64,000 bases of DNA from Tetracentron sinense (lineage: Eukaryota > Streptophyta > Magnoliopsida > Trochodendrales > Trochodendraceae). The stretch spans positions 1 to 64,000 of the forward strand of contig JABCRI010001165.1 in the NCBI GenBank assembly GCA_015143295.1. The letters run 5' to 3'. Under the pieces are notes generated by a model that ran no database searches, was not told where the DNA came from, and saw nothing but the letters and a program-made list of their open reading frames with translations. Positions 10,598-23,237 of the stretch are shown piece by piece. The translations under genes were made by a program, and so were the position numbers. Positions within the stretch are counted from its first letter, which is position 1, and every line of letters begins with the position of its first letter.

Positions 10598-12320
10598 TCT
10601 ATACTAATACTATATGCTGGTTGATTCCACTTGACATATCTCGTTGGCCTTTATTCTCTATTCTGGTTCATGCCACATGTCTTCTAATTGATTCAATAAG
10701 AAGATGTCATGTTGTCATTTTAATTATTGTTCTTCATTCCTAATTAAGTGATGAGTTAAATGCTCACCTCATCCTCTCACATTCTATTTTTAATTGCAAT
10801 TAATTAAGTTGTAACATTAAACATTAATTATTCTTTCTTCTAATTCTACTATTTAATTGTAACTAATTAAGTTATAACATTTAAATTATTAAAAATATGA
10901 AGCCTAGATGTTTCTTCTTTCTTTCATCCCCATCCTCATCCTCATCCTCATTCCTTAATTGCAATTTATTAAATTGCAATACCTACCATTTTCATATTTT
11001 CAAACTCTTGGTTTGCATTCTCTCTAATCTCTTATAAATAGTAGACAAATCCAATGTACATTTCATTCTTAAACATGCAAGGGTTTGACAAGTCTTATGC
11101 ACTTAAGTTAGTGTGGTTTGCTAGTGAGGTTTCTCCTAAACACTGGAGTATCTATAACAGAAATTTTAAGAGATTTGTTTTTACGACTGATATTGAGAAG
11201 TTCTTGAGTCTAGGCGCATTATATATTATTTGTTAACTCCACATGTACTCGATGTTAGTGCTTTGTTAATCTTACTTTAATCTAATTCTATTGAAAGCTG
11301 TTCGATTTTGGTTTTGACATTTATTTACCCTTCCATTAGTGGACCTCTAGATAGAGTTTTGGTTAGGTATGGTTGCATTTTCATGCACTATTTTGGGTCT
11401 TCTATTTTGATCTTACAGCAACGATCTGAAATAACATAGATTATCCTTATTGAAATTATAGAGATTTACATTATCATTGGTATTAAGAGTTATAAAATGA
11501 AATCCAAATTATCCTTGATATTTGTAGATGTCAAAGTATCAAATGGTTTGATCAAAAGTCTTTAATTTATCAATTAATTGTAAAAAAAAATGTTAACACT
11601 AAGTAAACAAAGAAAAAAGATATTTCCTAAAATAATGCCCTACCCTTAATCGCTTCTTATATATATTATATTGATTTACTTAACTAATAATTAATTATAT
11701 TAACTCTCTAATTAATACTCTAAAAGAAATTGGGTGTCTTGACATGATATATCTTTTTGATTTCTATTTTGTGTTTTGTTATACCAGGCAAATCAATGGT
11801 AGTGTTAAAGTGAGTACAATTAGAGAAAATTTAATTAGATATTGCGGATTGAAGAATAGGAAGAGATTAATATTTTCTCTTCTATGTAAACTTTTCTTTT
11901 TAATAATAAATAATTTAAATATAATTACTTAAATAACTTATTTATTAACAAGAAATAACATCATATCTAAACATGTTAAATATTTTTGACACTTTGAGTT
12001 TTTAGATGAAATGATATAATAAATATTATAATCACGCAAACCTATTTTCTTGAAGTTATATAATGATGAGATAAAAAAATTATATAATAAAAAAATTATT
12101 GATTTTTTAAATGGTTACATTCATTATTTTTCAATAGGATACACATAAAAAAAAATATATCACAAGATGAATAATTATTAAAATTTTCTTATATTTTATT
12201 TTAATTTTTATTCTTTTTTAATTGTCTATTTTTAATTTTATCATTATATTGTCTTATCCTTTTTTTTGTTTATTCATTTTTTTTTTCAACAGTCGTGCAT
12301 TTGCACGGGATTTTTGCTGG
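10598..12320 (+). mobile_element. Helitron (non-autonomous, 1,723 bp)
   Basis: The 5' end reads tctatactaatac, preceded by A. The 3' end is a 6-bp-stem hairpin cgtgca-tt-tgcacg (12294-12307), then 13 bases ending in CTGG (12317-12320) and a host T. A TC start, a CTRR end preceded by a hairpin, and insertion between A and T without a target duplication are the Helitron hallmarks. No Rep/helicase coding region is present. A 60-residue frame at 11054-11236 might be a captured gene fragment, but I do not recognise it. Confidence 0.8.
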
Positions 12321-12359
12321 TATATATATATAATGGATCCCTTTTATCAGTTTTTTTGG

Positions 12360-12765
12360 TTCAATGGAAAAAACCCAAAAAATTTAGAGAACAAATCCTA
12401 AGGTGGTAAATCCAATTACATCACTTCTAAGTAAAACCTTAATATCATAAGGAGGATTCACGAAAATCTTCAAGCCAAGGGGAATAGATAGATTATGATT
12501 TGCAAGTCAATTCATTGAGAAATTCCTTTCATTATATACATGCATTAATCTGCATTCTTAGGATCTCAAAATTAAGTTCTGACAGGTGTTGATTAAAGAG
12601 TCATGAGGATCACGAATCACAGCTTCCTTCCTTAGACTTAAAGCTGCAGACTTGGAGTCTGTTTCAACAATTACTTTTCTGCTAACCCACATTGCAAGTC
12701 AAGGCGAGGGCATGCAAGATAGATAGTCCATAATTCAGCCACGGTCACATAAAAAATGCCTTTTA
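12360..12765 (-). pseudogene. RNase H domain fragment of a non-LTR retroelement type
   Basis: Translated on the minus strand across frame changes, it gives an RNase H-like series: an AELW motif near 12740, a VETDSKSAALSL motif near 12655, a DPHDSLINT motif near 12590 and an HVYNERNFSMNWLAN motif near 12510. These correspond to the E, D and H/D regions of the plant RNase H family found at the ends of LINE polyproteins and in standalone RVT_3-type proteins. Frameshifts and stops show it is dead. It lies just outside the Helitron 3' end. Confidence 0.65.
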
Positions 12766-14042
12766 TCATTGCTTCGACAACAGTAACACAAATGAATCTG
12801 CAAAAAAACGAAAAAAACCCCAACTTAGCGCGAAATGTATAAGGGGGTATATATTAATATCAAATAATTTGTTTACGTTTTATGTAAGATTTTGGTAGCC
12901 GCAGGGAGCCTAGATACCTCCACTCTAGTCAAAACAATAAACATCTGGGGTGTGTTCCTACCTCCAAAGTGTTTGTTATATTGCCAAAAAAAATGGTCTT
13001 GTAAGGCTGCCAACTTGCCTAGCCCCCATAGAGAATCACCCCTTATAGGCAAAAAAGATTAAAGACTTGTGATGAGGGACCCACTACAAGTCCTGTGTCT
13101 TTTTTCTAAAATATGGGGCGAGGTGCTAATACTCCCCTAATAAATAATGAGATTATCTATAAACAAAAGCTCTGATTATAAACAAAAGCCCTGATTGAAG
13201 AGATAATTGAAGCAACCCAAAATGTGCCTTATGACAATGGTAGCTTAGAAATTACAAATATAAAAGAAAGGTATTTATGTCAACTAAAACTTTTTCCGGT
13301 AATTCTTAAGATACCCCAATCAAGGCATATTTTGGGTTGCTCTCTTTTCATTTGGAGCTCCTCTTCATAGTTAATCTCATAAATAATATATAGTCAAAAA
13401 AAATTCGACAAGTTTAAGGAAGACCTCCGGAATGTGCCAGGATTGGCTTGAATCGAGCCCAAACTCAACTTTGGGCCCAAAGTTAAGTCCAAACTTAATC
13501 TACCCACTGGAATACTAGCCCAACCCATCCTTAACTAAGGCAGCTTTGGCCTTAACGGGCCCAATGTGGGCCTATTGTATTGAATAGAATATTACCAAAA
13601 TTAATTTGAGAACCAACGGGTGAATTTATTTCATTATTTTCTGTTCTGTTAAGCAAGAATCTTTGATCAGATAAAAACATTGGCAACCTACCCCTCTCTT
13701 AACATCAAGAAGAAATAAGTGAGAGACAAAAACAACTCATTCCAATTGTGTCGGAAAGAGAGGTATGACTTATTAGCCATTCTAGGAACATGTCACATAC
13801 TCTCTTAGAGCTCTAGTAATTATTTACTTAACGAATGAAAGCATTTGGGTCAATTTAGAAGGGAAGTTCAAAATACAATCATCTCTAATAGCTCTATGTG
13901 AATGTTTGTCTCTAACTAGGAGTCTGGGATGATCCTGGGTTCAATTCCAAGAGCTAGGAACTCCCCATGATTTGTAAAGCTCCCCCGAAGTTGATGTGCC
14001 TGGACTTACTCACCTCACCAACCCTAGATACCTTTGTACCCC
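12766..14042. other. Intergenic, with a possible SINE relic at 13890-14030
   Basis: No gene is visible. Positions 13941-13951 read ggttcaattcc, close to the polymerase III B box GGTTCGANTCC, and about 30 bp upstream lies a weak A-box-like stretch (gtctctaactagg). That would fit a tRNA-derived SINE, but no tail or target duplication was found. Confidence 0.3.
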
Positions 14043-15080
14043 TTGAGGGTTGTCAATGGGTCAGGATGGGCTTGCAGAGGCTCGATTATAAATGGATTTG
14101 ATATATGTATAGGCCTGAGCCTCTTTTTGTTTTGCTTAGATCGGATCGGGCTTTATTAGTAATAGGGCCGGGCTCAATCCAATCTATCGCTACTTAATAA
14201 ATATATTATATTATATCATACAAATAGAAGGTGACTAGTTAGCCTAACTGACTATACTTTAAAATCAGTTCATCTCTTTTTTACCTTTAGATTTTAAACA
14301 ATGATTAAGATTAAAAGAGATTTTATTATTCTCATTTTCTTATTTCTAAAAATACCCGTATTTATGTTCTAAACACCTTCTCTTTTCCCTTCTTCTCTAC
14401 ACGTTCAAAACTGAAATTCATTCTTTCTTCATCTTCTCCGATTAGTGCAAAGAGAATTCGGTCAGGTCGGTGCGAAGGTTCTCTTACGCCACTCTGAGAA
14501 GAAACCCTTACCCCCTATTCATTGTGTGTGGTGATGTAGGGTTTCATCAAACCTGTTTGAATTATAAGCCCTAACCTCCTATGGCCGCCACCACAGCCTC
14601 TGCACAGGATCATCTGAACATCTAGATTTACTAATTAAATAGAGATTTGAGATAACCCCGGGTAGCTTGAGTCAGGCTAGATTATGTACAAAATTAGAAG
14701 CAAGGAGCAGATTTTTTGTTTTTTTGGTTTATAGCCCAACCGGTGGGGGTGGGGATTCAACAAAATCCCGAAACAGAACAGATCATGAACCCATGATTAG
14801 AATTCACTCGTGGATTTGTTTAATGTTATAGTTCAAATCAATATTACCTTCTCAGTTGTCCCCTTCTCATTTTCTTCAAAAAATCAAAACAGAAAAGAGG
14901 AGAGTAAATCTCTACAGAAAAGGGGATGCTGCAGTTTTTATTATTTTTTGGTTGATGATAATACGCCTTCTCCTACAGGAGAACAAGGAAACCAGGGTCT
15001 CATTAAATATCCAAAACATCTGCCATCTTTAGATGGCCTTTAGGTGAGCTTTAGATGGTTTTCGAAAAAAAAAAAAAAGA

Positions 15081-15176
15081 GTTTGAATCTATCACAATAT
15101 CTCAACGTGTTGGAGAAGAAGAGGAAGGGTTTGAATCTGTCACAATTTCTCAACATGTTGGAGAAGAAGAGGAAGA
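15081..15176 (+). repeat. 48-bp tandem duplication
   Basis: Two copies beginning gtttgaatct start at 15081 and 15129, and differ at a few positions. They lie in an open frame of 78 codons (15044-15280) that is lysine-rich because of A runs. I do not regard that frame as a gene. Confidence 0.75.
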
Positions 15177-15390
15177 GTTCAGGTTTTTTGAACGTGTCTG
15201 CACTTAATAAAAAAAAAGAAAAAAAAAGAGATACTTTTAGTAATAAGAAAATGAAAATAAAAAAACTACTTTATTCTTAGCCTTTCTTCAAGATCCAACG
15301 GTACAAAGGAGATGATGTGACTATAAGATATCAACCAGGCTCACTAGTCATGACCTCCTCTATTATACAAATTATGTCTGTTTATATATA

Positions 15391-15420
15391 CCAGTGGGCG
15401 GCACGTGCGATGCACGTGAG
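15391..15420 (-). mobile_element. Helitron 3' terminus (minus strand)
   Basis: On the minus strand the sequence ends ...CACTGG followed by T. A perfect 7-bp-stem hairpin CACGTGC-atc-GCACGTG (15402-15418 on the plus strand) lies 10 bases before it. This is a canonical Helitron 3' end, so a Helitron extends rightward from 15391. I could not identify its 5' TC end, so the element length is unknown. Confidence 0.65.
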
Positions 15421-16440
15421 AGAGAGCGGAAAGCTCGGGAAAGAGGGACTCTAGTAAAGGAATTTTAAAATTTTAACATAAAAAACCTGGAATATTGGGT
15501 TGAAACTACCTCATAACATATGTCCATACTTTTTATCTTGAAACAATATAGAGAGGGAGAGTGTGCCTCTGTGTTGAGAGACATAAGGATAAAGATTTGA
15601 GGGAATCGTGGAGATATTGAGGGATCATTGTTAGTTATAGTTGATATTATTTCAATACCCATTCTAACTTTTCTCATGTAAAATAAGATAACATATATCT
15701 TAATTTTTTTTATAAGGAGTTATGGGCAAAATAGGAAAAAAAAAATACTTTTATACTATAAAATTAGGACTCATTACGAATATTAGAAAAAAATCAACTA
15801 ACTTTTTAACCCCGCTTCTCTTCTTACCCCTGTTTTTACACCTCATCTAATCCGCTCTTTTAAGATAATCAATAGTTTAAAATATGCATAGGTGACATCC
15901 TTTATAGAAATAGATAATTTCAAAATTAACCTTCATTTAAAATTAAAAAAAAACAAGTTCTCTTCTCCTCCCCTATCCCCTCTCTCTCATGCTCATCTAA
16001 TCTAATTGTTCTTTAGTCATTTTACCCTGCAAATATTTTTTGGGGTATCCGTAATAATCATCTATTAACTCGTGCAACCCAAATGATTTTTTTGTTTAAT
16101 TAGATGTTAAGCAAGATAGAAGTATGTCCCAGTTCTTCAATAAAGGTACGAGGACCAGCTCTGAAGTGTCAAATATCTTATTGCATGTAGCCTTTAAGCA
16201 TCTCCTCGATCTTGAGTGCAATCATTCAATCACCAAGATGATAGCATTCCGTCACACCTTGCCTTCAGATCCCGAACAAACATCCTTTCTAATCTAGTGT
16301 GTTCTCAACGATGGTAGGTCCAATGCAGTCTAAATGAGCGTTTCCATAACAATTCATGCTAGAACTCAAATATGCGTTATCATGAAGAATCGCACCAAGA
16401 TCTAGTGAAGAGAAAGACCCAACAGCCTTGATATAGTATG

Positions 16441-16750
16441 TTTCTTTTTTTTTGGTTTAAGGTAACAACACCACAAGGCGAAGCTACAGTCATGAGAAAG
16501 AAGACCACACACACGCACACACCCCACACACTCTCAACCCAAATAAGCTTTACCCAAACACTCCTCAAATCAGGTACCAACCGTTTGAGACGTGATGAAA
16601 CTTATACGGAGATGAGAGCTCGGTTACACAACCGATCGATGTGGGACTAAGACCAATGATAGGTTTTTTGTTTGTTTGTTTGTTAAGGTAACAACACGAC
16701 AAGGCAAAGCTACAATCATGAGAAAGAAGACCACACACACACAAACACAA
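16441..16750. repeat. Direct repeats of about 80 bp
   Basis: Two copies of a segment containing aaggtaacaacac, caaggc-aagctac and catgagaaagaagaccacac occur at about 16459-16520 and 16685-16745. T-rich runs precede both. They may be the two ends of a small element or separate relics. Nothing else identifies them. Confidence 0.5.
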
Positions 16751-17255
16751 AGAGTGTTATATAACTATATATGTATTTAATAATGTTATAAATTCTGTAC
16801 TATATAATACCTAACATTTGTGTATGTAAAATTTGATATATGTTAGAGAACATTATAAAACAGTGGATATATGTATATATATTATGCAATATGTAACAGT
16901 ATATAACAGTATGTAATGCTTAATAGTAGATATATATCAGTGTGTAATACATAACAGTATTATATATAATATATAAAAATGTTTTACCATAAGAGTGCTA
17001 AACATTATGTTTTAATATATATATATATTAAAAAGTGTGTTATACTATAACTTGGCCTAGGCTTTAAGGGGGCAAGCCTTAGCCCGGCCCATATTAGTAT
17101 GGACCTAAGAAATTGAGCCCAACTCTAGTCCTAGAGCCAAAAGCCAATTGGGGTGCTTTTCTGGGCTGGCCCGCCCAGCCCATTGACACTCCTATACCCT
17201 CATTCCCAGCAATAAATAAATAAATAAAACATTACGAAAATGTAGACAAACTGGA

Positions 17256-17854
17256 TGTTATACCTTTGAGTGATTGTGATTCAAAATTAATTAAATTAAA
17301 GAAATTAAATATTAATTTATTTAATTTTATTATAGCCATTAAAGGCTTTAATGGTGGAAAACGTTTTAATGGTTTATTATCATAATTATTGTCACTAATG
17401 TGACAGTTTTATAATTCCAAAAACCTATTTAGTTTTCTATATATATACTATGTAATGTTTTCTCCATTTAGAAGAGAGAAGATTAGAAATGGGTTTTTTT
17501 AACTATTATGTTCTCTTATATTTGAGAATTTTTTATTTTGAGAGATTGTTGGGTAAGAAACAGAGTAAGGTGTGCGACTATAGGTTATGCACGCTTATAG
17601 TCAGGGTTAGATTTGTGTGGAGCTGTTATATCCTGGAGGTATCGTGTCTGTCAACCCAGTGCATTAGTGGGGGCGCGAAATGTCTTAAAGGGAGCGACGT
17701 GATCCGCGTTTCACTTCACACTAGCTACCAATTTTCTAACTGTTTTCAAATGCAGAAATTTCTAGATTAAAGGTTGATGTTTTGTTCATGTTCTTCAGAC
17801 TGCCATTTTTTGTTGGATAGCAATTCTAGGTAATTTACCCATATGGGAACAACA
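17256..17854 (+). repeat. 5' LTR of the copia element (599 bp)
   Basis: It runs from tgttatacc to gaacaaca and aligns end to end with the right LTR apart from the inserted MITE. A TATA-like run (ctatatatatact, about 17438-17450) precedes the conserved leader aagagagaagattagaaatggg. A 93-codon frame within it (17489-17770) is not coding. Confidence 0.9.
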
Positions 17855-19560
17855 ATTTTAAGACATTTCGTTCTGATTACCCAGTCGACGATTCAAGATT
17901 TCTACAATGAAATGGGTGTATAAGGATCTGAGTTCTTGACGAGGACAGCAAGGTTCATGCTGGAGGCGCCGTGACTTGATGTTCATGAGTAGGTGAACGG
18001 AGAGGCAGTAGGCTCTCTTCTTCAACCAATTTCATAAGCTCTGGACGCTTCTTGTAGTTTTAAATCTTTGGGCTTGTTTGGCTGTCCCAACACCAAGAAA
18101 CATTTGCAAAAGCCCGATCCTTGTACAAATAGCATAAAACCGAGGCTAATGAAGAGATGAGAAAGGTTGCTCACCCATAGATCTGGCCATGGTGGCTGTC
18201 GGAAAACATCTGTATATCAGTTTGGGTATTCAACAATGGCTGGAAATCCGATCAAATCGAGTCCCGAATGGGTTCGATTATGAGTTGAACAACCGTAACG
18301 ACTCCAAGGCGAGTTGCAGCTCGTTCAAATTATCGCGGCTTCGAATTCCTCACTTCAGAAAATAAATTGTGGCCTGAAATTCATAGGCTCTGAAGTCGGC
18401 GTTTTTCACAGAGGAAGGTACGTTTTGCTTTTCTATCTATTCCAAAGTTATAACGTGAGGTTGAAGAAATGAAGTTCTTTCAGAGTGTTATCTAATACAC
18501 TGAGATTTTGAATGTATTAGCTTCTCGTTAGTTTGGGTAACGTAAAGAGAAAAAGTTCAAGAGATAATTTCAAAGGTCTCTCTAATGTGTTGAGCTTATA
18601 CATCCATTTGGTGTATTAGCTTACACCTTCTTTGACACGTTGCTTTGAAAGCCTTTGTTCTCTCTAGCCGACTCAGACATATATTTCAAGCCACCTTAAA
18701 ATGGTAGCTTGCAATTCAAAGGCTTGGTTCTTGATAAATTATATCTGACGTTTTCCTTTTATAAGGCATAATGGCATAGAACAAAAGTAAAGGAAAACGG
18801 TTATGTTGGTTTAACCATTTTTCCTTTTTTGTTAAAGTACTTTAATTTTATAGTGTTTGGCTCATACACGAAATTTAGCGTATGAGCTTGCATTTGATTT
18901 GACATACTTGTTATGTTGTACAAGTAGCTTAGCTTTATACACAGAGCCAACATAAGTCGAGCCAAACAATGCATGTACTCTTAGAGATGAGGAGAACACA
19001 GTATTATTATATGAGATGCATTCAGAAAATCAGTAGTTGCACATGCATTGGTAATACTACAAATGAACGGTCAGATCTCTTAAACTCAATTTTTATATTT
19101 TCAGATCATTATTGATAGAATTACTTGTGAAACTACATGCTATATTTTATTGTCATATATAATTACAGACTTGATAAATTGCAATGACTGTAAATAGTTG
19201 GACACAAGTAAGAAGATAAAGTAATTGAATATATGGAAAATAGAGAGGTGAAATCCTAAGTTAAATTATTTTAAGATGTGTAATTGTTTAGTTATTGTAA
19301 AGACTAAATAATTTTAAAATAATATTATTAGGATATGACTGAATGAGATGTTCCTTTATAATGAGGTATATAGAATTTAGATCTTGATCTATAAAGTGAG
19401 TTAGAATTAAGAAAAGATTTTTTGAAAATCATTTTCATTTTAAATTCTAAAAATAGTGAGGGTTAAGATAAATTAAAAATTCAAAATCTAATTGGAACTA
19501 GTATTTTTAATACTAGTGTGCTCTTATCTCCAAATGAAAGAGAGGGTGCAAGACAGAATA
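17855..19560 (+). other. 5' interior of the copia element, no domain recognised
   Basis: This part of the retroelement should hold the primer site and gag, but I see no gag motif or zinc knuckle. Two inverted words around tgtattagcttctcg and ggtgtattagcttac (18500-18625) suggest local rearrangement. The stretch may partly be foreign sequence or too decayed to read. Confidence 0.4.
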
Positions 19561-19639
19561 TGAAATATGGTAAGATCCAAATTGAAATTATTTCAGAACT
19601 TGGAGCTGCTAAGCAATGGTTAGATTTAATTATCCTAAA

Positions 19640-21480
19640 ATAATTAATTAGGACCTACACTAGGAGATGTGTTCTTACTGGTTATGATTAACAATAAAGC
19701 ATATAGATTCTTAAATATTGAAAATAATGTTATAAGTGTATCAAAGAAAACTGATTTCTTTGAAAAAACATTTCCTTTTAATTCTGCAAATAGTGGAGGT
19801 TTAATAAACCAAAATCTTAATGAAGCTAATGAGCTTAATTCTAAAACTCTTGAATTAATTAATTCAGATGAAACTGAAATTAAACATTGAAAGAGCAAAA
19901 GAACTAAAAAGATTAAAGATTTTGGGTCTGACTTTTATCCCTATATGATAGAGAATAGTCGTATTTCTTTAAAGGATGTATTTGAGTCACATGAGTTTTC
20001 TTTTGGAGAGAAGCTGTGGAAAATAAAATGGTTTCAATAATGTCTAATCATAATTGGACATTACTTGTTCATCCTCCTAGAATTAGAACTATAGATTGTA
20101 AGTGGGTATTTAAAAAGAAACTTAAGGCTGATTAATCTATAGAAAAATATAAGGCTAAATTAGTAGCTAAGAGATTTAAGTAAAGAGAATGAATAGATTA
20201 TTTTGATGCATATTTACCTGTATCAAGAATTACATCTATTCGAGTATTTTTTTTTTCTATAACATCCATATATAGTTTAATAATTCACCAAATAGATGTT
20301 AAAACAACATTCTAATTAAATGGTGATTTAGATGGAAAAAATTTATATGGATTGATAATAACTCATTGATATAGTACAAATGAAAGTAATATGTATATAT
20401 TACAAATATAATGGTGATTATGGAGTAATCATTTGTCTATATATAGATGATTTATTGATTTTTGGAACAAATCAAAAAATCATAAATGAGATAAAAGAAT
20501 TCGTGTCATCTCAATTTGACATGAAGGATATTGGAGAGACGAATTTAATTATTGGAATTAAAATAATTAGAATAGATAATGAGATAAGTTTATCTCAATA
20601 TAATTACATTAAAATTATTATTAAAACACAATTATTACGATTATAGTAATATTTGTACTCCAATTGATCCTAGTATTTATCTATCACCTAATGAAGGAGA
20701 TAGTATAAACTAAAATGAATATGCTAGTGTAATTGGAAGCTTGATATATGCTATGAATTGTACTCATATGCAGTCGGAAAATTAAGTAGATACACTAATA
20801 ATCCCAGTAGGGATCATTGAGATGCAATTAGCAAAGTAATTAAATATTTAAATATTTAAAGAAAATCATAAACTCTGATTTTCATTATGGGAGATACCCT
20901 TCTTAGATTGAAAGGTATAATAATGCTAATTGGAATTCCCTTTCTAAGGAATATAAAATAACAAGTGGTTATATATTCATAATTGGTTGTGGTGATGTTT
21001 TTTAATATTCTAAGAAACAATTGGGTCTATTTCTACTATGAAATCGGCATTAATAGCTCTAGCTTAGCAGGAGAAGAAGCTGAGTGGCTTCAGAACTTTT
21101 TGTTCGATATTCCTTTTGGAATAAAATTATCCCTACAATTAAAATTAATTGTAATTGCAATGTTGCAATAAGTAGAACTAATAACACTCGATATAATGGT
21201 AAGTCTCGAATTATATTTGAGAAGATTTCCAAAATTATATTCGAGAGAATTCCTATGAGATGGAATTATATTTGAGAACTCTTACGAGATGGAGTTATAT
21301 CTGAAAATGAAATCAGATGGCCAGGAAATTTGGCAAATTCCTTTACTGAATGCCTAGTAAGGGAAGAGTACATCGAGGGGATGAGACTTAAGCTAATTGA
21401 AAATAAATCAACTGTAATGGTAACCCAACCTGAAGACTGGAGATCCAAAAAACAAGTTTAATGGAAAGAACAAGTTACAG
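19640..21480 (+). pseudogene. Copia pol remnant (reverse transcriptase and RNase H)
   Basis: Successive fragments match copia pol in order. First is a KAYRFLNIENN-type segment (19697). Next is a TIDCKWVFKKKL motif with a KYKAK segment (about 20090-20165). Then follow a QxDVKTTF-type motif (about 20290), the catalytic YIDDLLIFG segment (about 20437-20465) with FDMKDIGE, an SRDH-type segment (about 20810) and an AGEEAEWLQNFLFDIPF RNase H segment (about 21070-21115). Many stops (for example near 20131 and 20182) and frame changes separate them, so no polyprotein can be made. Confidence 0.85.
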
Positions 21481-22006
21481 AGTGGTTTGAGGTGAAGTAC
21501 TATAATAGGAGAATAATAGTAATAATATTATTACTCTCCAAGTCCCTTCCTATGATTTGAATAGTGCATAAAGTATGTGACGATTAGAGGTTGATGGTTT
21601 CCTCTTAATGAGATCTATAGCTCTATTGAGTGGGATGTGGAGTCACATAGGCATCCTTAATAGACTCACCTATATAAGTGTGGAAGTGGGGCAGCTTCCT
21701 ATGAGAAATTGGCTATTTCTTTAGAGCACTTATTAAACCGGGATAAAAGCACATGGCCGAAAAGTGCTGGCTTAGACACCTCTAGACTCTGTAAGAGTTA
21801 ATGTGCTTAAGGTATAAAGACTCATCACTAAAAGAGCTCAGTTTTGAATACCAGGATCTATGATCTATGGTAACTGAGTCTCTGGTGAGAATTTTACTTT
21901 TAACTATGCAAATGTTCAAATCTATGTGACACCTTTTGCTTATGCATTAAATCTAATTTTACCCAGCAACTTTATTTTTTTCTTTGCGATTTTATTATTT
22001 TTGAAT

Positions 22007-22018
22007 CAAGTGGGGGAT
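22007..22018 (+). other. Polypurine tract of the copia element
   Basis: The purine run aagtgggggat directly precedes the 3' LTR at 22019. This is the usual position and sequence for plus-strand priming in plant copia elements. Confidence 0.8.
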
Positions 22019-22264
22019 TGTTATACCTTTGGGTGATTGTGATTCAAAATTAATTAAATAAAAGAAATTAAATATTAATTTATTTAATTTTATTATAGCC
22101 ATTAAAGGCTTTAATGGTGGGAAATGTTTTAATGGTTTATTATCATAATTATTGTCACTAATGTGACAGTTTTATAATTCTAAAAACCTATTTAGTTTTC
22201 TATATATATACTATGTAATGTTTTCTCTATTTAGAAGAGAGAAGATTAGAAATGGGTTTTCTTA

Positions 22265-23237
22265 GGTCCCGTTTGGTTGCACTTCCGTTTTCTGTTTTTT
22301 GTTTTTAAAAATAAAAATTTAAAAATTTTTACACAAAACATGTTTGGTAAACATGTTTCTACTTTTTGTTTTTAGAAATTAGTAACAAAATTTTTGAAAA
22401 TCAAGGAAACAAAATTTTTCTACTATCTCTGTTTTTTAAAACAAAAAACAAAAATAGAAAACATAAACCCATTATCACCACCCATCACCACCACCACCAT
22501 AATACTACTACTACCACCACCACCACCACCACCACCACCATCACCACCACTACTCACCACTCCATCACCTCCACCGCCACCACCACCCACCATCACAATA
22601 CAACCACCACCACCACCATCACCACCACAATCACCACCACCACAATACACCGCCACCACCATCCACCACCACAATACAACCACCATCACCGCCACCACAA
22701 TACACCGCCACCATCACCACCATAACCACCACCACCACCGCCACCAGCACCACCACCACAATACACCACCACTAGCACCGCCACCATTACTACCATCACC
22801 ACCACCACCACCACCACCAATGCCACCATCACCACCACCACCGCCACCATCACCAACACTCATCACCACACTATACCCACCGCCATCACTCACCACTACC
22901 ACCACCACCACCACACTACCACCACCACCACTACCACCGCCACCATCACGACCACCACCGCCACCATCACCACCGCCACCACCACCACCACCGCCACCAT
23001 CACCACCACCACACCACCGCCACCATTACCAACACTCACTACCACACTACACCCACCCCATCACTCACCACTACCACTATTATGAATTGAAATTATTTAA
23101 TCATATTTACCAAACGTGTTTTTTTGTTTTTCTTTTTTTTAAATAAGTAAAAGTTACTAATATCAAACGTGTTTCCTATTTAAAAAAAATTGAAAACAAA
23201 AAATTGTTTCCAATTTTTAAAAACAAAAAACAAAAAT
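22265..23237. mobile_element. Inverted-repeat element nested in the copia 3' LTR
   Basis: It begins ggtcccgtttggttgc and carries matched inverted subterminal words: ttttttgtttttaaaaat near the left end against its complement near 23205-23235, and atgtttggtaaacatg (about 22339) against tatttaccaaacgtg (about 23104). The GTTTGGT-rich ends resemble plant hAT-type MITEs. The absence of this segment from the left LTR proves it is an insertion. The target duplication could not be resolved because both flanks are T-rich. Confidence 0.65.
22470..23070 (+). repeat. CAC/CAT trinucleotide array, about 600 bp
   Basis: The array is almost entirely CAC, CAT, CCG and ACT triplets, with a longer internal period (the words caccaccaccgccacc and accacactacacccacc recur). 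It yields long artificial frames of Thr/Pro/His on one strand and Gly/Val on the other. It makes up the interior of the nested MITE, so it expanded after, or travelled with, that element. Confidence 0.9.

Larger units (their letters stand above)
14043..17193. mobile_element. Possible composite hAT-like element, split by later insertions
   Basis: The left end gggttgtcaatggg (about 14047) is inverted at the right end as cccattgacactcc (about 17180-17193). Both ends share GGGCC/GAGCC-rich flanks with the repeat at 0.8-1.4 kb. About 3 kb separates them, including a Helitron end at 15391, so later insertions would have to be nested. The flanking 8-mers match only 6 of 8. This is a weak call. Confidence 0.25.

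Noticed and set aside
15044-15280. 78-codon Lys-rich frame with two near-identical repeats
   Set aside because: It is driven by poly-A runs and a 48-bp duplication; it lies in repeat debris and has no homologue I recognise.
22366-23146. Open frames of up to 250 codons rich in Pro, His and Thr
   Set aside because: They are translations of a CAC/CAT trinucleotide array; several frames and both strands are open at once, as expected for a simple repeat.
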